Notes under the pieces: generated by a model | Seen by the model: only the letters and a program-made list of their open reading frames with translations | Databases searched by the model: none | Told to the model about the DNA's origin: nothing | Shown: piece after piece, positions 32,638 through 39,921 of the stretch | How the letters are laid out: each line of letters starts with the position of its first letter | Position numbering within the stretch: the stretch's first letter is position 1 | Program-made: the position numbers and the translations under genes | Source of the DNA: Oerskovia merdavium | GTDB lineage: Bacteria; Actinomycetota; Actinomycetes; Actinomycetales; Cellulomonadaceae | Assembly: GCF_014836755.1 (NCBI RefSeq) | Contig: NZ_JACSQF010000009.1 | Location: 63,881-105,280, forward strand | Direction: 5' to 3' | Length of the DNA stretch: 41,400 bases

Positions 32638-34542
32638 GTGCAGCCAGACGTCACGCAGAAGCCCGAGAACGCTCCGGACGCCGGGACGCCCGAGGTCCCC
32701 GAGGGGGCCGGCTCCGATGGCTCCGTCGGCCCCGCCGGACCCGCCGGGCCGACGGGCAGCTCCGGCGCACGGACCCCAGCCCGCCCGGCCACGCCCGACG
32801 GCGAGGCGAGCACGCGGCCACCGCTGCGCCGTCGGCCGTGGGCCTGGCTCCAGCACTACGTGCGGCGCTTCTCCACGACCGGGCTCGTCCTCGCCCTCCT
32901 GTTCTTCTGCTTCTCCCTCACGCCCTCGCTCATCCCCCGCGCCTGGTACTACCAGGCGCTCATCACGGGCATGAGCATGGTCGGCGGGTACGGGATCGGG
33001 GCGTTCGTCGAGTGGTTCGCCCTCAAGGTGGGGCTCCGGATCCGCTGGAGCCCACGCGTGAGCCGGATCGCCTGGTGGGTCCTGGGCGCCGCGACGATCG
33101 TCCTCGTGCCGGTCTTCCTGGTCCTGGGCGCCCGGTGGCAGCACGAGCTGCGCGCCCTGTTCGGCATGCCCGAGCAGGCGCCCGCCAACGACGTCGCGGT
33201 CGTGTTCGTCGCGGTCCTCATCGCGATCGGCGTCCTGCAGCTCGGCCGCGCGCTGCGCCGCGTCGCGCAGTGGGTGAGCCTGCTGGTGGACAACATCATG
33301 CCCAAGCCGGTCGCCCGCTTCCTGAGCGGGGTGATCGTCGCCGTCGTGGTCGTGCTGCTCTTCAACGGCGTGATCTGGGCCGGCGCGCTGCACATGCTCA
33401 ACAACGTCTACGCGAGCGCCAACGAGAAGATCGACCCGGACCTCGCCCCGCCCACCTCGCCCGACCGGTCGGGCTCGCCCGAGTCCGGTTCGTCCTGGGA
33501 GTCGCTCGGTGCCGAAGGGCGCCGGTTCGTGGCGCTCGGCCCCACGCAGGCCGAGCTGACCGAGTTCGCCGCGGGCGGCGACGTGGTCGACCCGGCCGAC
33601 GTCCAGGAGCCCATCCGCGTCTATGCGGGTCTCGACCCGGAGGGCGACCTCGACGCGACCGCCCAGCGCGTGGTCGACGAGCTCGACCGCACGAACGCCT
33701 GGGACCGCTCGGTCCTGGTCGTGGCCACCACGACCGGCACGGGCTGGGTGGACCCCGGCATGAGCAACTCGCTCGAGCTCATGCACGGAGGCGACACCGC
33801 GATCGCCTCGATGCAGTACTCGTACCTGCCGAGCTGGATCAGCTTCGTCGGTGACCGCAGCACCCCGCCGAACGCGGGCAAGGCCCTCTACGAGGCCGTG
33901 TACGAGGCGTGGTCGAAGCAGCCCGAGGACTCGCGTCCGCAGCTCATGGCGTTCGGCATCTCGCTCGGCTCGTTCGGTGCGCAGGGCGCGTTCAGCGGCC
34001 TGCAGGACATGACGACCCGCACCGACGGGGCCATGTTCGTGGGCACGCCCAACTTCACGCCCAACTGGACCGACTTCACGAACCACCGCGACGCCGGCTC
34101 GCTCGAGTACTCGCCCGTGTACGAGGAGGGCGCACAGGTCCGGTGGGGCACCGAGGTCTCGAGCGCGGCCAACATCTGGTCGGTGCCCGGCACGTGGGAG
34201 ACACCGCGTGTCGTGTACGTCCAGCACGCGTCCGACGGCGTCACGTGGTGGTCCCCCACGACCCTGTGGTCCGAGCCCGACTGGATGCGCGAGCCCCGCG
34301 GGCCCGATGTCCTCGACGCCGTGCAGTGGCGTCCCGTCGTCACGTTCTGGCAGCTCACGGGCGACCTCTTCGTGGCCGCGGCCTCGGACATCCCCGCAGG
34401 TCACGGGCACGTCTACTACCTCGAGTACGCCGACGGCTGGTCGGCGCTCAACGCCCCCGACGGCTGGGACGAGGACGACACGCTGCGCCTCAAGGAGCAG
34501 ATGCTGACCAAGCAGCCGGCCGCGTCGAGCTCGACGGGCTGA
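32638..34542 (+). CDS. membrane-anchored alpha/beta hydrolase
   Basis: 634-residue protein joining an N-terminal membrane domain to a C-terminal hydrolase, the architecture of the Abhydrolase_9 family of actinobacteria. A disordered Gly/Pro/Ala-rich cytoplasmic part (1-70) precedes five hydrophobic segments (about 82-100, 108-130, 144-165, 184-205, 231-255). In the catalytic part, the nucleophile elbow is GISLGS (440-445, Ser442), following DSRPQLMAFG; downstream candidates for the acid and His are Asp548 and His591 (GHGHVYYLEYADGW). Substrates are unknown; lipid or cell-envelope esters are plausible. Its last 53 bp overlap the end of the convergent reductase gene. Confidence 0.85.
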   Translation: MQPDVTQKPENAPDAGTPEVPEGAGSDGSVGPAGPAGPTGSSGARTPARPATPDGEASTRPPLRRRPWAWLQHYVRRFSTTGLVLALLFFCFSLTPSLIPRAWYYQALITGMSMVGGYGIGAFVEWFALKVGLRIRWSPRVSRIAWWVLGAATIVLVPVFLVLGARWQHELRALFGMPEQAPANDVAVVFVAVLIAIGVLQLGRALRRVAQWVSLLVDNIMPKPVARFLSGVIVAVVVVLLFNGVIWAGALHMLNNVYASANEKIDPDLAPPTSPDRSGSPESGSSWESLGAEGRRFVALGPTQAELTEFAAGGDVVDPADVQEPIRVYAGLDPEGDLDATAQRVVDELDRTNAWDRSVLVVATTTGTGWVDPGMSNSLELMHGGDTAIASMQYSYLPSWISFVGDRSTPPNAGKALYEAVYEAWSKQPEDSRPQLMAFGISLGSFGAQGAFSGLQDMTTRTDGAMFVGTPNFTPNWTDFTNHRDAGSLEYSPVYEEGAQVRWGTEVSSAANIWSVPGTWETPRVVYVQHASDGVTWWSPTTLWSEPDWMREPRGPDVLDAVQWRPVVTFWQLTGDLFVAAASDIPAGHGHVYYLEYADGWSALNAPDGWDEDDTLRLKEQMLTKQPAASSSTG

Positions 34543-35617
34543 GGAACCCGCTCTCCGTGCCCGACGGCTGAGCGCCCCCGTCGACGAACACCTCGACGGC
34601 CGCCTCTCCTCCGGCCGCGACGAGCCGCTCTGGCAGGTCGGCCAGGCCGTCGACCTGCTCGACGTGACGCACGCCCGGCGCGACGTGCCCCGCGAGGACC
34701 GCGAGCGCCACCTCGGCCGCGACGAGCCCCGTGACCCGGCCTTGGCCCGACGCGACGAGCGAGACCTGGACCTCGCGGTCGCCGTGGCGCGCCGTGGCAG
34801 CGAGGGCGAACCGGTCGCCGCCCACGTGCACGGCGGCGAAGACCGATGCGAGCGCCCGCCGCCCGCGCTCGCCGCGGAAGGCGTGCAGGACCCCCGCACG
34901 CCGCGCCCCGAACACCGATGCGGTCAGCAGGCGGGAGTCGAGCGCGAACCGCGTCGTCACGTGCGGCACGTCGAGCGTGCGACGCAGGGCGTGCTGGTCG
35001 GAGAAGTCGAAGGGATGGACGGTGCGCCGCCCGAGGCCGGGCAGCAGCACCTGGCGTGCGCCGCCGTCGGGCTGCGGACCGACCAGCCCGTCGACCGTCC
35101 AGCGGATCGCGTCCGCGCCGTGCGCCTCGCCCCCGCCGAGGACCACCGCCACGTCGATCTCCTGGGCACCTCCGACCAGGTCGTGCGCACGCCGGGCGAG
35201 CAGGTTCGTGAGCCCGGGCGCGACGCCCACGCTCAGCACGGCCGCGCCGCCCGCGTCACGGGCGACCTCGTCGAGGCGCTCGGTCGCCTCGAGCTGTTCG
35301 CGGGATGCCGAGACGTCCACGAGCGACACGCCCCGTGCGAGGCACGCCCGGGCCACCCGGTCGTCACCGGGCTCGACCGCCAGGACGACCAGGCCCACGC
35401 CGTCGAGCGCCGCAACGAGGGTCGCGGGGTCGGCGAGGTCCACGCGCACCGCGCGCGGGGAGCCGATCCGTCGCGCGAGCGCCTCCGCGGCATCGAGGTT
35501 GCGCCCTGCGGGGACCACGCGCCCGGGGATCGCCTCGGCGAGCCGTTCGCACACGACGGACCCGACCGCCCCGTAGCCACCGATCACGAGCACGTCCCGC
35601 ACATTCACTAGAGTCAT
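34490..35617 (-). CDS. saccharopine-dehydrogenase-like NAD(P)-binding reductase
   Basis: 375-residue cytoplasmic oxidoreductase with an N-terminal Rossmann fold (VLVIGGYGAVGSVV, about 9-22) of the saccharopine dehydrogenase family, followed by VLAVEPGDDRVARACLARGVSLVDVSA and the SVGVAPGLTNLLARRA segment typical of the group. The substrate is unknown. The ATG at 35617 follows a TATTCA -10 box by 7 nt and lies at the centre of the TetR-type operator; GTG codons at 35608 and 35602 are alternatives. The C-terminal 25 residues (Ser/Pro/Ala-rich) overlap the convergent hydrolase gene by 53 bp and look unconserved. Likely repressed by the divergent TetR protein. Confidence 0.85.
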   Translation of the reverse strand: MTLVNVRDVLVIGGYGAVGSVVCERLAEAIPGRVVPAGRNLDAAEALARRIGSPRAVRVDLADPATLVAALDGVGLVVLAVEPGDDRVARACLARGVSLVDVSASREQLEATERLDEVARDAGGAAVLSVGVAPGLTNLLARRAHDLVGGAQEIDVAVVLGGGEAHGADAIRWTVDGLVGPQPDGGARQVLLPGLGRRTVHPFDFSDQHALRRTLDVPHVTTRFALDSRLLTASVFGARRAGVLHAFRGERGRRALASVFAAVHVGGDRFALAATARHGDREVQVSLVASGQGRVTGLVAAEVALAVLAGHVAPGVRHVEQVDGLADLPERLVAAGGEAAVEVFVDGGAQPSGTESGFLSPSSSTRPAAWSASAP

Positions 35618-35654
35618 GCTCTAGTGAATATCACTGTAGTCTAACTACAGTCAA
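35603..35654. promoter_or_regulatory. two adjacent operators and a promoter between tetR and the reductase
   Basis: Operator 1: perfect 11-bp arms ATTCACTAGAG (35603-35613) and CTCTAGTGAAT (35619-35629) around TCATG. Operator 2: ACTGTAGT (35633-35640) and ACTACAGT (35644-35651) around CTA. On the minus strand TTGACT (35649-35654), 18 bp, TATTCA (35625-35630), 7 nt, ATG; the -10 lies in operator 1 and the spacer in operator 2. On the plus strand TACAGT (35646-35651) may be the tetR -10. Confidence 0.75.
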
Positions 35655-35681
35655 TTGTCGGCGACCGTCCCCCGGAGACCC

Positions 35682-36290
35682 ATGCCCCCCACCCGCGCCG
35701 AGAAGGCCCGCGCGACACGCACCCGCATCCTCGACGCGGCGCACGAGTTCTTCGTCACGAACGGCTGGACCCGCACCTCGGTCGAGGACGTCGCACGCGC
35801 GGCGGGCGTGGCCACACAGACGATCTACTACACGTTCGGCACCAAGCACGCGCTCTTCAAGGAGCTGCTCGACGTCCGCATCGCGGGAGACCACGACGAC
35901 GTCGCCACGCTCGACCGCCCCTGGGCCCGCGAGGTGCTCGCCGAGCCCGATCCCGCACGTCACCTCGCCCTGCACGTCGCGGGCGCCCGCGCCGTCCTCG
36001 AACGCGTCGCCCCCCTCCTGCGCGTGCTGCGCGACGCCGCGCCCGGCCTGCCGGCCCTCGCCGACCTGTGGGCCGCCAACCAGGAGCAACGACGGACCGT
36101 CGCTGCGACCCTGACGAGCGCGCTCGCCACGAAGTCCGCGCTCCGCACCAGCACGCAGGTCGCGACCGACATCACCCACGCACTGCTCAGCCCGGACACG
36201 TACGGCACGCTCGTGCTCGACCTGGGCTGGTCCCCTCAGGCCTGGCAGGACTGGGCGACCGACGCGCTCGTGCGTCAGCTCCTGCCGTAG
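35682..36290 (+). CDS. TetR/AcrR-family transcriptional regulator
   Basis: Dimeric repressor of 202 residues. The N-terminal helix-turn-helix is clear: ATRTRILDAAHEFFVTNGWTRTSVEDVARAAGVATQTIYYTFGTKHALFKELLD. The C-terminal ligand domain is helical and unidentifiable. The ATG at 35682 has GGAG 4 nt upstream; a TTG at 35655 would add nine residues but lies close to the second operator. Divergent from the reductase gene, whose promoter is covered by two palindromes, so it probably represses both itself and the reductase. Confidence 0.93.
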   Translation: MPPTRAEKARATRTRILDAAHEFFVTNGWTRTSVEDVARAAGVATQTIYYTFGTKHALFKELLDVRIAGDHDDVATLDRPWAREVLAEPDPARHLALHVAGARAVLERVAPLLRVLRDAAPGLPALADLWAANQEQRRTVAATLTSALATKSALRTSTQVATDITHALLSPDTYGTLVLDLGWSPQAWQDWATDALVRQLLP

Positions 36291-36398
36291 CGCGCCAGGC
36301 GCGACACCTGGACGGCCGACCGGCCGGGTGCCGGCCGCGCACGCCCGGCCCGACCCCACCCGATGCCGACCGGCTTCAGGACCGCGCCGCGACGCTGC

Positions 36399-36404
36399 TA
36401 GGGT
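36399..36404 (+). promoter_or_regulatory. -10 box of the metG leader
   Basis: TAGGGT followed by 7 nt and the ATG of the leader ORF at 36412; TTCAGG at 36375-36380 with 18-bp spacing is a weak -35. The leader ORF would be leaderless. Confidence 0.55.
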
Positions 36405-36411
36405 CGGACGC

Positions 36412-36462
36412 ATGAGCTGCTCGTCGACCGTCATGATGCGCCCCACCCGGGGCCCTTCGTGA
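36412..36462 (+). CDS. candidate Met-rich leader peptide of metG
   Basis: Sixteen-codon ORF encoding MSCSSTVMMRPTRGPS, ending in TGA. It begins exactly 7 nt after a TAGGGT -10 box, so it would be the very 5' end of the transcript, and codons 8 and 9 are tandem ATG. It lies 132 nt before a methionyl-tRNA synthetase gene and upstream of a terminator hairpin. Slow decoding of the paired Met codons when charged Met-tRNA is low would stall the ribosome and keep 36448-36457 free for antitermination. Coding status is inferred from position and architecture only. Confidence 0.5.
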   Translation: MSCSSTVMMRPTRGPS

Positions 36463-36513
36463 TGCGCTGAGCACGCTCGTCACCACCCAAGGCCTCGCCG
36501 CAGCGAGGCCTTT
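36448..36513 (+). promoter_or_regulatory. candidate transcription attenuator ahead of metG
   Basis: Terminator: AAGGCCTCGC (36489-36498), loop CGCA, GCGAGGCCTT (36503-36512), then T; a perfect 10-bp stem. Antiterminator: CGGGGCCCTT (36448-36457), at the end of the leader ORF, can pair with AAGGCCTCG of the left arm (nine pairs, one G-T, one bulged C). A ribosome finishing the leader would cover 36448-36457 and favour termination. A further 7-bp hairpin (36552-36558 with 36563-36569) precedes the metG ribosome-binding site. No other gene is visible in 36291-36593. Confidence 0.5.
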
Positions 36514-36593
36514 CGTGTGTCCGGGCCCGGTGCGGTCGAGGCGCCCGTCGAGGCACCTCCCAAGGTGCCGCAGTCCCCGAGAGGACCACCGCC

Positions 36594-38201
36594 ATGACCG
36601 CCGCACCCGCCCAGCCCCGCAGCACGACACCGCCCAGCAGCCCCACCTTCTACGTCACGACCGCGATCCCCTACGTCAACGGCGACCCGCACCTGGGCCA
36701 TGCGCTCGAGCTCGTCCAGGCGGACGTCCTGGCCCGCCACGCGCGACTGCGCGGACGACCGACCCGCTTCCTGACGGGCACCGACGACCACGCCCTCAAG
36801 AACGTGAGCGCGGCCCGAGCGGCAGACCGCGAGGTCGGGGAGTTCGTCGCCGAGCGTGTCGAGGACTTCCGCGCCCTGCGCCCCGCGCTGTCGCTGTCCA
36901 CGGACGACTTCCTGTCGACGTCGTCCGACGCCCGCCACCGTCCGGGCGTCGAGGCCCTGTGGCGGCGGTGCGCCGAGGCCGGCGACTTCTACCTGCGCTC
37001 CTACGAGGGTCTGTACTGTGCGGGCTGCGAGCAGTTCTACTCCCCCGACGAGCTCGACGCGTCGGGCCGCTGTCCGGAGCACCTGCCCCTGCCCGAGCGC
37101 GTGGTCGAGGAGAACTGGTTCTTCCGCCTGTCCCGCTACGCCGACCGCGTCCGCGAGGAGATCACGTCGGGGCGCGTGCGCATCAACCCGCCCGCCAAGC
37201 GCAACGAGGTCCTCGCGTTCGTCGACGCCGGGCTCGAGGACTTCAGCGTCTCGCGGCCCGAGACCCGCTCGGACGGGTGGGGCGTCCCCGTCCCGGGCGA
37301 CCCGTCGCAGGTCATCTACGTGTGGTGGGACGCGCTGACCAACTACGTCACCGCGCTGGGCTACGGCTCGGACCCGGCCGACCCGGGCGCCGCGGACGAC
37401 TACCGCACCTGGTGGTCCGGCGGCGACGAGCGCGTGCACGTGATCGGCAAGGGCATCACGCGCTTCCACGCGGTGTACTGGCTCGCGCTCCTGCTCTCGG
37501 CGGGCGAGCCGCTGCCCACCACGATCCACGTGCACGACTACGTCACCGCCGGCGGCGCCAAGCTCGCCAAGTCCGCGGGTACCGCGGTGCACCCCGTCGG
37601 GCTCGTGGACGCCTACGGCACCGACGCACTGCGCTGGTGGTTCGCGCGCGAGGTCCCGCTCCTGGGCGACGCCGAGTTCACGGCCGAGCGCCTCGTGGCC
37701 CGGCACGACGACGAGCTGGCGCACGGCGTGGGCAACCTGGTCAACCGCACGCTCACGCTCGTGCACCGGTTCCGGGACGGCGTCGTGCCTGCGCTCCCCC
37801 GCACCCGGGCGAGCGCACCCGACGAGCTGGGCTCCGCCGTCGGGCAGGTCGCCCCTGCCGTGGACGCGGCCCTCGCGGACGCCGACCTGCGGGCCGCGAC
37901 CGGAGCCGTGCGGCGCGTCGTCGACGCGGCCAACCGGTACGTGAACACCGAGCGGCCGTGGGAGCTCGCGGCGCGCGAGCGGGCCGGGGACGCGGACGCT
38001 GCGGAGGCTGCTGCGCACCTGGACGAGGTGCTCGCGCGGCCCGTCGAGGCGTGCCGGGTCGTGGCGGTCGAGCTCTCGCCGTTCGTGCCCGACGGCGCCG
38101 CGCGGCTCCGCGAGCAGCTCGGCGGGCCCGCGGGCGGCGGGCAGGAATCCGGCACCGACCGCGTGGGCACGCCGGTGCCGGTCTTCCCCCGCCTGGGCTG
38201 A
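36594..38201 (+). CDS. metG: methionyl-tRNA synthetase with altered KMSKS loop
   Basis: Class I aminoacyl-tRNA synthetase charging tRNA-Met (535 residues, no C-terminal dimerisation domain). The HIGH motif is HLGH (33-36) in FYVTTAIPYVNGDPHLGHALE. A zinc knuckle uses Cys142, Cys145 (YCAGCEQFY), Cys160 and His163. The methionine pocket region VIYVWWDALTNYVTALGY and VIGKGITRFHAVYW are conserved. The KMSKS loop reads KLAKS (323-327, GGAKLAKSAGT), keeping both lysines but changing Met and the first Ser. GAGGA lies 8 nt before the ATG. It may be a second, divergent MetRS in this genome, for instance drug-resistant or stress-related; only one copy is in view. Ends 16 bp from the convergent ramB-like gene. 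Confidence 0.93.
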   Translation: MTAAPAQPRSTTPPSSPTFYVTTAIPYVNGDPHLGHALELVQADVLARHARLRGRPTRFLTGTDDHALKNVSAARAADREVGEFVAERVEDFRALRPALSLSTDDFLSTSSDARHRPGVEALWRRCAEAGDFYLRSYEGLYCAGCEQFYSPDELDASGRCPEHLPLPERVVEENWFFRLSRYADRVREEITSGRVRINPPAKRNEVLAFVDAGLEDFSVSRPETRSDGWGVPVPGDPSQVIYVWWDALTNYVTALGYGSDPADPGAADDYRTWWSGGDERVHVIGKGITRFHAVYWLALLLSAGEPLPTTIHVHDYVTAGGAKLAKSAGTAVHPVGLVDAYGTDALRWWFAREVPLLGDAEFTAERLVARHDDELAHGVGNLVNRTLTLVHRFRDGVVPALPRTRASAPDELGSAVGQVAPAVDAALADADLRAATGAVRRVVDAANRYVNTERPWELAARERAGDADAAEAAAHLDEVLARPVEACRVVAVELSPFVPDGAARLREQLGGPAGGGQESGTDRVGTPVPVFPRLG

Positions 38202-38217
38202 CCTGTCGCCTCGCTGG

Positions 38218-39759
38218 CTACCGCAGCGCCGGTGCGTGCGCCTCGAGGAACCGGTAGACCTCGGTCTGGTCCACGCCCGGGAAGGCCCCCACGGGCATCG
38301 CGGCGAGCATGCTCGCGTGCGGGCGCGCGCTGGGCCACGACTGCTCGCCCCAGCGCTCGGTCAGCGCGGCGGGCGGGCGCCGGCAGCACGACTCGTCGGG
38401 ACAGCGCGAGACCGTGCGCTCGCTCGTCTCGCGCCCCCGGAACCACTTGACGTGCGCGAACGGCACGCCCACGCTCACCGAGAACTGGCCGTCGTCGGAG
38501 TCCTGGACGCGCGAGGTGCACCAGTAGGTGCCGGTCGGGGTGTCGGTGTACTGGCTGAACGGGCTCAGGCGGTCCTCGACCGCGAACACCGTGCGCGCGG
38601 TCCAGTGGCGGCACACGTACTGGCCCTCGACCGCGCCGAGGGGGTCCGCGGGGAAGCGCACGCCGTCGTTCTCGTAGGCCTTGTGGATGATCCCGGACTC
38701 GTGGATCTTCATGAAGTGCACCCCGATGCCCAGGTGCGTCGTGGCGAGGTTCGTGAACCGGTGGGCCGCGGTCTCGTAGGACACCGAGAACGCGTCGCGC
38801 AGGTCCTCGACCGAGATCTCGCGGGCGTCCTTGGCCTCCTTGAGGAGCTTGACCGCGTCCCGCTCGGGCAGCAGCAGCGCGGCCGAGAGGTAGTTGGCCT
38901 CGACGCGCTGGCGCAGGAACTCGGCGTAGTCGCGCGGTTCGTGGTGGCCCAGGACGTGCGACGCGAGCGCCTGGAGCAGGGCCGAGCGCGGGTCGCTCGA
39001 CGCGCGCGTGCCCGTGCTGGGCAGGTACACGCGGTGGTGGCGCAGGTCGATGACCGAGCGGGTCGAGTGCGGCAGGTCGTGCACGTAGTGCAGCGAGAAG
39101 CCCAGGTGGGTCGCGAGGTCGGCGGCCACGCGCTGCGACATGGGTCCGCGGGCGTGCCCGACGCCGTCGAGCAGCTCGCGCGCGGTGGCCTCGAGCTCGG
39201 GGAAGTGGTTGTCCTGGGCGCGCATGGTCGCGCGGAGCTCGGTGTTCGCGCGGCGCGCCTCCTCGGGGGTCGCGGCCCGCTCGGTGTGCAGGCGCTCGAG
39301 CTCGCGCTGGAGGCCCACGATGGCCTCGAGCGCGTCGCTCGGGAGGGACTTGCCGACCCGCACCGCGCCCAGCCCGAGCGAGGCGAACAGCGGACCGCGC
39401 TGCGCCCGCTCGAGCTCGATCTCGAGGGCCGCGCGCCGGGTGGGCGGCTCGGCCGAGAGCAGGTCCTCGACGCTCGCGCCGAGCGCACGGGCGATGGCCT
39501 GGAGCTGGGAGAACTTGGGCTCGCGGCGCCCGTTCTCGATCACGGACACCTGCGAGGGCGCACGCCCGATCGCGGCACCCAGGTCGTCGAGCGTCATGCC
39601 CCTCTCGGTGCGCAGGTGCCGGATGCGGCGGCCGATCGTCAGGGCGTCGGCCTCGTCCTCGACGGCCAGGGTGCCCCCGAGGGGACCGAGGGACTCGCCT
39701 GACGTGCCTCTGATCTTCTGCACCGCGCCGGGGTCAGTTGCCATGACTGAGGGTGACAC
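38218..39759 (-). CDS. ramB: RamB-like XRE regulator with IrrE-like and ScfR C-terminal domains
   Basis: Transcriptional regulator of 513 residues. An XRE helix-turn-helix (about 41-100, [33 protein letters not shown]) is followed by an IrrE/DUF955-like region with ASHVLGHHE (about 266-274) and a C-terminal ScfR-type domain rich in Cys ([21 protein letters not shown]). This is the layout of RamB, which controls glyoxylate and acetate or propionate genes in Corynebacterium and Mycobacterium; location beside aceA fits. The zinc-peptidase HExxH motif is degenerate (HVLGH). The GTG at 39759 is preferred over GTG at 39777 and ATG at 39744 because AAGGAG is 6 nt upstream. Acyl-CoA or a related metabolite is the likely signal. 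Confidence 0.88.
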   Translation of the reverse strand: MSPSVMATDPGAVQKIRGTSGESLGPLGGTLAVEDEADALTIGRRIRHLRTERGMTLDDLGAAIGRAPSQVSVIENGRREPKFSQLQAIARALGASVEDLLSAEPPTRRAALEIELERAQRGPLFASLGLGAVRVGKSLPSDALEAIVGLQRELERLHTERAATPEEARRANTELRATMRAQDNHFPELEATARELLDGVGHARGPMSQRVAADLATHLGFSLHYVHDLPHSTRSVIDLRHHRVYLPSTGTRASSDPRSALLQALASHVLGHHEPRDYAEFLRQRVEANYLSAALLLPERDAVKLLKEAKDAREISVEDLRDAFSVSYETAAHRFTNLATTHLGIGVHFMKIHESGIIHKAYENDGVRFPADPLGAVEGQYVCRHWTARTVFAVEDRLSPFSQYTDTPTGTYWCTSRVQDSDDGQFSVSVGVPFAHVKWFRGRETSERTVSRCPDESCCRRPPAALTERWGEQSWPSARPHASMLAAMPVGAFPGVDQTEVYRFLEAHAPALR

Positions 39760-39780
39760 ACGCCACTCCTTGCGCACAAC

Positions 39781-39800
39781 AGAAGAAGTCGACTTCTTCT
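39781..39800. promoter_or_regulatory. 20-bp perfect palindrome, likely RamB-type operator
   Basis: AGAAGAAGTCGACTTCTTCT is perfectly self-complementary and sits in the divergent ramB/aceA spacer, 22 nt from the ramB start. A related half-site, ACGAAGAAAGTCC, follows at 39801-39813. An AT-rich palindrome here is unusual in this GC-rich DNA. It may bind the adjacent regulator. Confidence 0.65.
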
Positions 39801-39921
39801 ACGAAGAAAGTCCTTGTGGACCCCTTGCGCGGCGAAGGAAGGTCGTTCCACGGCCACCGCTCACCCCGAACGGCGACCGGAACGAGTACCACCGCACGCA
39901 ACGAAGCTCTGGAGGCACCCC

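Noticed and set aside
36291-36593. T-box or SAM riboswitch ahead of metG
   Set aside because: I see no T-box sequence, specifier-loop architecture or SAM-riboswitch core; the tandem Met leader ORF explains the features better.
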